8,029 nt of DNA, taken from an uncultured Collinsella sp. Its GTDB lineage: Bacteria; Actinomycetota; Coriobacteriia; Coriobacteriales; Coriobacteriaceae. Shown one piece after another: positions 1 through 7,083 of this stretch. A model generated the notes under the pieces. That model worked only from the letters and a program-made list of their open reading frames with translations. It was not told where the DNA came from and made no database searches. The stretch covers positions 1 through 8,029 of the forward strand of contig UREZ01000081.1 of NCBI GenBank assembly GCA_900547025.1. Reading direction: 5' to 3'. The position numbers and the translations under genes were made by a program. Position 1 is the stretch's first letter, and every line of letters begins with the position of its first letter.

Positions 1-1
1 G

Positions 2-1492
2 CATGCGGGCCTGCCGCTGGAGCTTGGCCTTGCCGAGGCCCAGCAGACGCTGCTGCAAAACGGCCTGCGCTCACGTGTGGTGCTCGAGGCCGACGGCAAG
101 CTCATGGACGGCACCGATGTTGCCGTCGCCTGCCTGCTGGGCGCCGAGGAGTTTGGCTTTGCGACCATGCCGCTCATCTCCATGGGCTGTCTCATGCAGC
201 GCGACTGCCAGCAGGACACCTGCCCGGCCGGCATCGCTACGCAAAACTGCCGCCTGCGTCGCGGCTTCCGCGGCAAGCCCGAGCACGTTGAGCACTTTAT
301 GCTCTTTGTTGCCGAGCAACTGCGCGAGGTCATGGCGAGCCTGGGCTTCCGCACCGTCGACGAGATGGTCGGCCATCCCGAGTGCCTGCGCCAGATTGAG
401 GTACCGGGCAATCGCAAGGCCAACCTGCTCGATCTGTCGCCCGTGCTGGCAAGCGCGACCTGCGAGTTCGGTGCCCATATTCCGGGCGCCGACGGTCGCC
501 ACTTCCTGCCCCAGATGGCCGCGGACAGCGAGCTCGACAAGACGCTCGACTCCACGTTGTTTGTGCCCTATACGGCCGACGCCCGTGCGCATCTGCGTCC
601 GATTCGCTTCCGCGCCGATATCGCCAACGTCAACCGCTGCGTGGGCACCATCCTGGGCAACGCGGTGACCAAGGCGCATCCCGAGGGCCTGCCCGCCGGC
701 TCCATCACCATCGATTGCGATGGTTCGGCCGGCCAGAGCTTTGGCGCCTTCCTGCCGCGCGGCATTACGCTCAACGTGTGCGGCGACGCCAACGACTACT
801 TTGGCAAGGGACTTTCGGGCGGCGAGGTGTCGGTGCGCCCCAACCCACATGCGACCTACAAGTTCGACGAGAACATCATCGTGGGCAACGTTGCGTTCTT
901 TGGCGCCACGAGCGGCCGCGGCTTCATTAACGGTCTTGCCGGCCAGCGTTTTGCCGTGCGCAACTCCGGTGCCACTGTGGTGGTCGAGGGCTGCGGCAAC
1001 CATGGCTGCGAGTACATGACGGGCGGTCTGGCACTCATCCTGGGCGAGGTCGGGCAGAATTTTGCCGCCGGCATGACGGGTGGCGTGGCCTACGTCTTTG
1101 ACCAGTACGGCACGCTCGATGCCCGCGTGAACCACGAGAGCGTGGAGCTCAAGGCCCCGACGGCCGGCGAGCTGGCGCAGATTCGCGAGCTCATCCAGGA
1201 GCACGTGGGCGCGACACAGAGTCCGCGCGGCATCAAGCTGCTCTACAGCTTTGAGACGATGAGCAAGCACTTTGTGAAGGTCATTCCGACCGAGTACGAG
1301 CGCGTGCTGGCGATTGTCGCCGCGGGCGAAGCTGCCGGCAAGACGCATGCGCAGGCGGAGGAGCTGGCGTTTGACATTGTGACCGGTCGCGCCGACGCCG
1401 CCGATGTCGCTCGCTTTGATGTGGCGGGTGGTGTCGCTGGCGCTGTGCCCGCCGCCGCCAGCTCTGTTGCTTCGACCAAGAAGGAGGCGTAA
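2..1492 (+). CDS. gltB: Glutamate synthase (NADPH) large subunit, C-terminal part (5' end outside window)
   Basis: This is the last 496 residues of the roughly 1500-residue large (alpha) subunit of glutamate synthase; the frame is open from base 2 and the start lies outside the window. The subunit hydrolyses glutamine, channels the ammonia, and reductively aminates 2-oxoglutarate at FMN. Visible parts are the end of the FMN/synthase domain (HAGLPLELGLAE at the very start, then LLGAEEFGFAT) and the 3Fe-4S ligands, spaced Cys-x5-Cys-x4-Cys with codons at 188-190, 206-208 and 221-223. These are followed by PAGIATQ. The C-terminal GXGXG beta-helix domain follows (about 680-1130), with repeated Gly motifs such as CDGSAGQSFGAF, GATSGRGFINGLAGQRFAVR and GGLALILGEVGQNFAAGMTGG. 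The last 35 or so residues are Ala-rich and probably disordered. The stop is TAA, 5 nt before gltD, whose ribosome-binding site lies inside the gltB tail. Family assignment is near certain. Confidence 0.97.
   Translation, partial: HAGLPLELGLAEAQQTLLQNGLRSRVVLEADGKLMDGTDVAVACLLGAEEFGFATMPLISMGCLMQRDCQQDTCPAGIATQNCRLRRGFRGKPEHVEHFMLFVAEQLREVMASLGFRTVDEMVGHPECLRQIEVPGNRKANLLDLSPVLASATCEFGAHIPGADGRHFLPQMAADSELDKTLDSTLFVPYTADARAHLRPIRFRADIANVNRCVGTILGNAVTKAHPEGLPAGSITIDCDGSAGQSFGAFLPRGITLNVCGDANDYFGKGLSGGEVSVRPNPHATYKFDENIIVGNVAFFGATSGRGFINGLAGQRFAVRNSGATVVVEGCGNHGCEYMTGGLALILGEVGQNFAAGMTGGVAYVFDQYGTLDARVNHESVELKAPTAGELAQIRELIQEHVGATQSPRGIKLLYSFETMSKHFVKVIPTEYERVLAIVAAGEAAGKTHAQAEELAFDIVTGRADAADVARFDVAGGVAGAVPAAASSVASTKKEA
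1481..1487 (+). promoter_or_regulatory. Ribosome-binding site of gltD, inside the gltB 3' end
   Basis: AAGGAGG lies 10 nt before the gltD ATG and overlaps the last codons of gltB (Lys-Lys-Glu-Ala). Reading gltB therefore keeps this site ribosome-covered, which is consistent with translational coupling of the two subunits. Confidence 0.8.
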
Positions 1493-1497
1493 GTGCC

Positions 1498-2979
<1,482 letters not shown>

Positions 2980-2981
2980 AG

Positions 2982-3037
2982 TAGTCATTTAAGAACGTCC
3001 CCAATGACTAGTCATTTTTTGTCTAGTCGTTGGGGAC
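2982..3037 (+). repeat. Competing inverted repeats after gltD (GTCCCC/GGGGAC ends)
   Basis: The main stem pairs GTCCCCAATGACTAG (2997-3011) with CTAGTCGTTGGGGAC (3023-3037): 15 pairs, 14 Watson-Crick and one U.G in the plus-strand RNA, with an 11-nt T-rich loop. Two further structures use the same bases. TAGTCATT (2982-2989) can pair with AATGACTA (3003-3010). AATGACTAGTCATT (3003-3016) is a perfect 14-nt palindrome followed by T's to 3020, which could act as a weak intrinsic terminator for gltBD. There is no T-run after the main stem. It may also be a REP-type dispersed element, because its GTCCCCAATG recurs at 7654-7663. The structures are seen directly; the role is inferred. Confidence 0.7.
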
Positions 3038-3332
3038 ACTCTTTGCGACCGATTTGTTCGTTTGTCGACGCGCGAGTGTCCATTCGGCGTCTTCTTGAGC
3101 TGTGGTCACCTGTTGTTTCTGTGGTGGCTGTGGGTATCTGGCTCAAAAGGACGGGTTGGCCGTCTATGTTTACCTGCGATTTTGTTGCGGTGCGCATTTT
3201 CGGTCAAGCTTTTAGTCAAGTGTTTGGTCAGCATCTGGTTTGCAGCCGGAGGCCTATTTTGCCCGCGCTGGTCGTGGCTGCCCACCCTCCTCGTAAGCTC
3301 AAATTGAGGTCCATCAGTTTGAGGAGGATGCC
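3038..3332. other. Intergenic stretch with no recognisable gene
   Basis: A T-rich gap of about 295 nt between the post-gltD stem-loop and the next gene. Open frames cross it, but their translations are rich in Cys, Trp and Arg, lack a ribosome-binding site and match nothing I know. Three imperfect 12-nt direct repeats (consensus roughly TTTTNGTCAAG) sit at 3197-3232. It presumably holds the promoter of the 3333 gene, but I could not pick out a convincing -35/-10 pair. Confidence 0.5.
3321..3327 (+). promoter_or_regulatory. Ribosome-binding site fixing the start at 3333
   Basis: GAGGAGG with 5 nt before ATG at 3333. A closer ATG at 3328 is out of frame, so 3333 is the only sensible start. Confidence 0.75.
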
Positions 3333-4040
3333 ATGACTGATCACGCTTTAGACCGAGCGCAGCTAGCCGAAGCCGTCGGCAACGATATTGCCGACATGGC
3401 CCATTTTTGGATGCTGCGGAAGTTCCAGTTTTTGGAGCCGGCGCGCGAACAGTTCGAGATCATTGTCGACCCGTGGCTCAGCTATTGCACCGAGCCTTCG
3501 CAAAACGAAATCATGGCCTACAACATGGCATTTACCGATTGGCTGTTGTTTGAGCGCCCCTATTACCACGGCAAGACGCTGTTGGAGCTGTTTGTGGACG
3601 AGCCGCCGGCGTCAATTTCTTCTGCTTCGCTCGGGCGACTTAAGCAGGTGCGTGACACGCAGTATTTCTCGCGCTTTGGCATTTTGGACAAGGGTCCCGC
3701 GACTGGCATGGTCGTGCTGAAGGATACGCGCACCGACCGTCGCTTTGATGTCTACGACCCGCATATCGTGCAAAAGGAGCATTGGAGCGACGGAGCGATT
3801 GCGGTGCGCCTCGCCTGCGTCGACGATGTCTGGCTGACGGCGGGACAACTCTATCTGTATGACATCGCACGCCTGAGTGACACGGCGGTCGATGGGCCTG
3901 GTGCGGTGCATCCGGAGGACCTAGAGGACGGTTTCGACACCTCATGCATCAGCTTCTTTTTACGCCTGGTCCGCGACATCATGGGTGCCCAGGGGCGGTA
4001 CGTGAAGTCGCTTAACATCTACGAGCAGGAGTGGGAGTAG
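3333..4040 (+). CDS. Uncharacterised soluble protein, 235 residues
   Basis: Complete gene with a strong Shine-Dalgarno site. I do not recognise a named family. It has no signal peptide or membrane segment and is acidic. The first 100 residues look helical (WMLRKFQFLEPAREQFE, then MAFTDWLLFERPYYHGKTLLELFVDE). Residues 103-170 look like a small beta-rich domain (KQVRDTQYFSRFGILDKGPATGM, then DRRFDVYDP and VRLACVDDVWLTAG). The pattern of a 'DW-x-LF-(D/E)RP...GKT-x-LE' helix followed by 'S.F.(I/V)L...G..V.LKD......VYD' recalls an uncharacterised region found in some bacterial proteins, including ones with SEC-C/YecA-type zinc motifs. No Cys cluster of that kind is present here. That likeness is from memory and weak. 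The gene stands alone between two non-coding regions. Base use is a little less GC-rich than in gltBD. Confidence 0.85.
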   Translation: MTDHALDRAQLAEAVGNDIADMAHFWMLRKFQFLEPAREQFEIIVDPWLSYCTEPSQNEIMAYNMAFTDWLLFERPYYHGKTLLELFVDEPPASISSASLGRLKQVRDTQYFSRFGILDKGPATGMVVLKDTRTDRRFDVYDPHIVQKEHWSDGAIAVRLACVDDVWLTAGQLYLYDIARLSDTAVDGPGAVHPEDLEDGFDTSCISFFLRLVRDIMGAQGRYVKSLNIYEQEWE

Positions 4041-4075
4041 GGGATGTGGCTGGTGTCGCCCTGCTGCCCTGACTT

Positions 4076-4134
4076 TGTCTCAATCTGTAACGTTTGGCGG
4101 CTGTTTAGGCCCGTAACTGTTACAGATTGAGATG
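4076..4134 (+). repeat. 59-nt interrupted palindrome, copy 1
   Basis: The left arm TGTCTCAATCTGTAAC (4076-4091) and right arm GTTACAGATTGAGATG (4119-4134) flank a spacer of exactly 27 nt. The outermost two positions no longer pair, leaving 14 perfect base pairs. It starts 36 nt after the stop of the 3333 gene. A transcript would fold into a long stem with a 27-nt loop; as DNA it is a pair of inverted sites centred 43 bp apart. No T-run follows, so it is not a standard terminator. Confidence 0.95.
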
Positions 4135-4155
4135 TTCGGCAACGGGCTGGGGGAA

Positions 4156-4214
4156 TGTCTCAATCTGTAACATCTACGGGCTAAAAGTCGACCTAGCTGT
4201 TACAGATTGAGACA
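4156..4214 (+). repeat. 59-nt interrupted palindrome, copy 2 (perfect arms)
   Basis: TGTCTCAATCTGTAAC (4156-4171) and GTTACAGATTGAGACA (4199-4214) are perfect 16-nt inverted repeats around a 27-nt spacer. It begins 80 nt after copy 1 begins. The spacer differs from that of copy 1 except at the shared positions (GGC at spacer bases 8-10, T at 23, CT at 26-27). This copy serves as the family consensus. Confidence 0.95.
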
Positions 4215-4236
4215 AAGGCTGGACGCGGTGCCGAAA

Positions 4237-4295
4237 GATCTTGTTCTGTAACAACTAGAGGCTCAAAGACTGTCTTTCTGTTACAGATCAAGACA
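4237..4295 (+). repeat. 59-nt interrupted palindrome, copy 3, beside the next gene's start
   Basis: The left arm is GATCTTGTTCTGTAAC (4237-4252), the right arm GTTACAGATCAAGACA (4280-4295), and the spacer is again 27 nt. Relative to copy 2, CA became TG at left-arm positions 6-7, and the partner TG became CA in the right arm, so pairing is kept. One internal mismatch and two unpaired outer positions remain. The right arm ends 9 nt before the GGAGG of the 4315 gene, so the element lies in that gene's leader or promoter. Confidence 0.93.
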
Positions 4296-4304
4296 TTTGT
4301 CAGC

Positions 4305-4309
4305 GGAGG
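4305..4309 (+). promoter_or_regulatory. Ribosome-binding site deciding the GTG start at 4315
   Basis: GGAGG followed by 5 nt and then GTG at 4315. The in-frame TTG at 4297 lies upstream of this site and has no ribosome-binding site of its own, only the palindrome arm. An in-frame ATG at 4348 lacks a good site. Confidence 0.65.
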
Positions 4310-4314
4310 TAACG

Positions 4315-5391
4315 GTGACGAAGGTCCATTTGTCTGACGTGGTGGTGATGGAAGTGTCTAATACCGTTCTCAAACACAAACATACGACTCGCAACACGTT
4401 GGCGCGGAACAGGATGCTCGCGCGGCTCACGGAGACGGCCAAGCAAGGTGCGCTGTTCGCAACGCATGACAATACCGAGCTCATGTGGCTGCGACGCCAT
4501 GTTGGAACCGACGATATCGCGGAGCCCGAGCCGTACCTGTTCTGTTTTCAGCATGATTGGGATGCATTGACGTCGGCGGAGCGAGCGCTGAGGACTATCA
4601 AAGGGCTTGCGGAATTTCATCCCGATTGGGCGTTTTGGGGCTATGACGCGGCGCTTTTGTGGGGTTTGGAGGTGCCGAATGATCTGCTCGGGCCGCGCTT
4701 TCTTGTTAAGACGGGTTGTTCGGTGACGTTGAGCAGCGGGTGCAGGTTGTTGCGTCCGCAGATGGCGGGCGCGCTCGAGCGTGTTGATGGCGTGCGGGTG
4801 ACGTCGTTTTGGCGCACGGTGGAGGATTGCTTACTGCGTGCGCCGTTCTCCTACGGGTTGGCGATTGCCGATTCTGCACTGCGGGCGAAAGGCGTATCAC
4901 GTTGGGATTTGTGCGAGCGCCTCCGCGCCGATTGCGAGGGCAGGCGAGGGTATCGCAGGGCACAGGTGATTGCGTCGTATGCGGACGGGCTGTCCGAAAA
5001 CGGCGGCGAGTCTCGGTTCCGAGCGTTCTTTATTGCGTACGGCTTTCCAGTTCCGGAGCTGCAGGTTGAGTTTCGCGACCCGCTCGATCCGAGCCAGGTA
5101 TTTCGCGTCGACTATTTTTGGCAGCTCGAGGACGGGACGTGTGTCATCGGCGAGCTCGACGGAAAGGGGAAGTACACCCTGCAGAGCGGCGGGGGCCGGG
5201 AGTCGGTAGACCCATTCGTGGCAGAGCGTCAGCGGGAATCTCATCTGACAATGCTCGGGCACAAGGTGCTTCGGTTTACGTTTGATGAGCTCAAGAATCC
5301 GGGGAAGCTGGTTGAGAAGATGAGGTTAGCGGGTATTCCGCGACGGCCCGATTTGGCTGAGGAGTGGAGACGTCAGTGGTATGGGCGCTGA
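4315..5391 (+). CDS. AbiEi-like / DUF559-type protein with PD-(D/E)XK nuclease-like C-terminus
   Basis: A 358-residue protein of a type common in actinobacteria and often present in several copies per genome. Residues about 25-190 resemble the AbiEi antitoxin-like region (RNRMLARLTE, LMWLRRHVG, AERALRTIKGLAEFHPDWAFWGYDAALLWGL, then SFWRTVEDCLL). Residues about 232-325 look like a Vsr/DUF559 nuclease fold: ESRFRAFFIAYGFPVPELQV, then RVDYFW (Asp266), GELDGKGKY (Glu280, Asp282, Lys284) and ERQRESHLTMLGHKVLRFTFDEL. The Asp...Glu-x-Asp-x-Lys set is what an active PD-(D/E)XK site needs, so the gene looks intact. The GTG start follows GGAGG; TTG 4297 or ATG 4348 are alternatives. No AbiEii toxin gene is adjacent. 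Four 59-nt palindromes bracket it, three before and one after. A role in defence or DNA processing, and autoregulation through the palindromes, are inferences. Confidence 0.85.
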   Translation: MTKVHLSDVVVMEVSNTVLKHKHTTRNTLARNRMLARLTETAKQGALFATHDNTELMWLRRHVGTDDIAEPEPYLFCFQHDWDALTSAERALRTIKGLAEFHPDWAFWGYDAALLWGLEVPNDLLGPRFLVKTGCSVTLSSGCRLLRPQMAGALERVDGVRVTSFWRTVEDCLLRAPFSYGLAIADSALRAKGVSRWDLCERLRADCEGRRGYRRAQVIASYADGLSENGGESRFRAFFIAYGFPVPELQVEFRDPLDPSQVFRVDYFWQLEDGTCVIGELDGKGKYTLQSGGGRESVDPFVAERQRESHLTMLGHKVLRFTFDELKNPGKLVEKMRLAGIPRRPDLAEEWRRQWYGR

Positions 5392-5398
5392 GAGGTTT

Positions 5399-5457
5399 TG
5401 TCTCGATCTGTAACATCAGGGGGCCCAATAACCCAGTACCTGTTACAGATTGAGACA
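5399..5457 (+). repeat. 59-nt interrupted palindrome, copy 4, downstream of the nuclease-like gene
   Basis: The left arm TGTCTCGATCTGTAAC (5399-5414) and right arm GTTACAGATTGAGACA (5442-5457) flank a 27-nt spacer. The single arm difference (A to G at left position 7) is opposite T, which stays paired as G.U in plus-strand RNA. It begins 7 nt after the stop of the preceding gene. Only three T's follow, so any terminator action would be weak. Confidence 0.95.
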
Positions 5458-5560
5458 TTTCCCTGGTTTCGCTGCGGTGGGACTGCAACGTATTCCGTCC
5501 CCCACATCCTCTCGTCCCTCCGTTAACCGATATGTTCGACTTTAGGTCGCTGCATTAGGT

Positions 5561-5566
5561 GATAAT
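5561..5566 (+). promoter_or_regulatory. Possible -10 box for the amidohydrolase gene
   Basis: GATAAT matches the -10 consensus at five of six positions. No good -35 hexamer sits at 16-18 nt; the nearest candidate, TTCGAC at 5535-5540, is 20 nt away. Transcription would begin near 5573, just where an upstream in-frame ATG lies, which favours the later start at 5606. Confidence 0.35.
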
Positions 5567-5591
5567 GGACAAATGTTCAAGTTAATCGTGA

Positions 5592-5599
5592 GGGAGGAG
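5592..5599 (+). promoter_or_regulatory. Ribosome-binding site deciding the start at 5606
   Basis: GGGAGGAG ends 6 nt before ATG 5606. The in-frame ATG at 5573 has no such site upstream, so the shorter protein is preferred. Confidence 0.8.
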
Positions 5600-5605
5600 C
5601 TCGAT

Positions 5606-6976
5606 ATGGCGTCTGCCGATCGTTCTACGTTGTTTATCAATGCGACCATTCTGGATGGTTCGGAGCATATGGAGCCGCAACCCGATATGGCCGTGGCCGT
5701 TGAGCGCGGTGTCATCACATGGATGGGGCCGAGTGCTGTGGCGCAGGCGCCCGCGGGTGCCGAGGTTATCGACCTGGGTGGTGCGTATCTCATGCCCGGT
5801 CTCATCAATATGCACGTGCACCTGTGCGGCTCGGGCAAGCCTGTCTCGGCCGGCGATGCGGGCGCGCTGATGAAGAAGCTCGATAATCCCGTGGGCCGCA
5901 CCATCGTCCGCCGCATCCTCAAAGGCAGTGCCCAGCAGCAGCTAGCAAGCGGCGTGACCACGGTGCGCGGCGCGGGCGACCCGCTGTTTGCCGATCTGGC
6001 CGTGCGCGATGCTATCGATGCCGGCAAGTATCAGGGTCCTCGCCTGGTGGCGCCGGGAACGGGCATCACGGTGCCGGGCGGCCATGGTGCGGGCCTGTTC
6101 GCCCAGGTGGCCAACAGTCCCGCCGAGGCAGCCGAACAGGTGCGCGACCTGTATGCGCGTGGTGCCGACGTCATTAAGCTGTTCGTGACGGGCGGCGTGT
6201 TCGATGCGACCGAGGTGGGCGAGCCGGGCGTGCTGCGTATGCCAGTGGAGGTTGCCGCGGCGGCATGCAAGGCGGCGCACGATATGGGCCTTCCGGTTAT
6301 GGCCCATGTCGAGAGTACCGAGGGCGTGAAGGCCGCGCTTGAGGCCGGCGTTGACACGATTGAGCACGGCGCTCCGTTGACACCCGAAATCTTGGAGCTG
6401 TACCGTGGCGCCGCGGGCACGCAGCTCGAGGGGCGTGCTCCGAGTGTGACCTGCACTATCAGCCCGGCGCTGCCGTTTGTATTGCTCGACCCGGAAAAGA
6501 CCCATTCTACCGATACGCAAAAGAAGAACGGCGACATCGTGTGCTCGGGCATCATCGAGAGCGCCCGTGCCGCACTGGAAGCTGGCGTTAAGGTGGGCCT
6601 TGGCACGGACTCAAGCTGCCCGTTCGTGACGCAGTATGACATGTGGCGCGAGGTCGCCTATTTTGCCAAGTATGTCGACGTGAGCAACGCCTTCGCACTG
6701 CATACAGCCACGCAGGTTAATGCCGAGCTGCTGGGGCTGGGCGGCGATACTGGCGCGATCGAGTGCGGCAAGGCTGCCGATATCTTGGTAACGCGCGAGA
6801 ATCCTCTCGATAATCTGTGCGCTCTGCGTGAGCCGATACATGTGATGTGTCGCGGTGATCTGGTACGCAAGCTCAAGGTGAAGCGTATTCCCGAGGTGGA
6901 CGCCGAGCTCGACGCGATTATGGCCATGCCGGCTGAGGCGCTGGCCGAGGAGCTTGCCCGCGACGGCGTGGCGTAA
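5606..6976 (+). CDS. Metal-dependent amidohydrolase (imidazolonepropionase/prolidase-like subfamily)
   Basis: A 456-residue cytoplasmic enzyme of the amidohydrolase superfamily. It has an N-terminal beta-sandwich piece (FINATILDG, then VIDLGGAYLMPGLINMHVHL) leading into a TIM barrel. Metal ligands are visible in order: His70 and His72 (MHVHL), the likely carboxylated Lys191 (DVIKLFVTGG), His234 (VMAHVES), His254 (TIEHGAPLT) and Asp335 (GLGTDSS). This is the full binuclear set, so the enzyme should be active. GGHGAG near 159-163 and the closing CGKAADILVTRENPLDN are typical of the subfamily that includes imidazolonepropionase-like and Xaa-Pro dipeptidase-like amidohydrolases. The substrate cannot be read from the sequence; a peptide or cyclic amide is plausible. 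There is no signal peptide. The gene has its own possible promoter, ends at a strong terminator, and is unlinked to histidine-degradation genes here, which argues against hutI. An alternative start at 5573 would add 11 residues. Confidence 0.9.
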   Translation: MASADRSTLFINATILDGSEHMEPQPDMAVAVERGVITWMGPSAVAQAPAGAEVIDLGGAYLMPGLINMHVHLCGSGKPVSAGDAGALMKKLDNPVGRTIVRRILKGSAQQQLASGVTTVRGAGDPLFADLAVRDAIDAGKYQGPRLVAPGTGITVPGGHGAGLFAQVANSPAEAAEQVRDLYARGADVIKLFVTGGVFDATEVGEPGVLRMPVEVAAAACKAAHDMGLPVMAHVESTEGVKAALEAGVDTIEHGAPLTPEILELYRGAAGTQLEGRAPSVTCTISPALPFVLLDPEKTHSTDTQKKNGDIVCSGIIESARAALEAGVKVGLGTDSSCPFVTQYDMWREVAYFAKYVDVSNAFALHTATQVNAELLGLGGDTGAIECGKAADILVTRENPLDNLCALREPIHVMCRGDLVRKLKVKRIPEVDAELDAIMAMPAEALAEELARDGVA

Positions 6977-7027
6977 GCGCGCGATATGGCGATGCGAAAA
7001 AGGGACAATCCTTTTGTCATAATCAGA

Positions 7028-7066
7028 AAAAGCCGAGGTCCCGGTGCGAGGCCTCGGCTTTTATTT
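7028..7066 (+). terminator. Bidirectional rho-independent terminator
   Basis: AAAAGCCGAGG (7028-7038) pairs perfectly with CCTCGGCTTTT (7052-7062), an 11-bp GC-centred stem with a 13-nt loop. TTTTATTT follows on the plus strand. On the minus strand the mirror-image stem ends in TTTTT. It lies between the convergent amidohydrolase and zinc-ribbon genes and can end both transcripts, more strongly on the plus strand. Confidence 0.92.
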
Positions 7067-7083
7067 GTCCTATGGTGTAGCGG

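Noticed and set aside
3004..3336. Possible small protein genes (about 80-110 residues) in the gap after gltD
   Set aside because: The starts lie within the stem-loop or lack ribosome-binding sites, composition is odd (Trp, Cys, Arg-rich), and one frame overlaps the well-supported start of the 3333 gene.
4076..4295. CRISPR array (repeats with equal-length spacers)
   Set aside because: The repeated units are inverted pairs rather than direct repeats, linkers of 21-22 nt alternate with 27-nt spacers, the spacers share fixed bases, and no cas genes are present.
5399..5460. Copy 4 palindrome as an ordinary intrinsic terminator of the nuclease-like gene
   Set aside because: The loop is 27 nt and only three T's follow the stem. 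The same element also occurs upstream of the gene, so termination is not its common role.
5476..5504. Imperfect inverted repeat GTGGGAC...GTCCCCCAC before the amidohydrolase gene
   Set aside because: It needs a 2-nt bulge and an 18-nt loop, and it has no T-run; within what chance allows.
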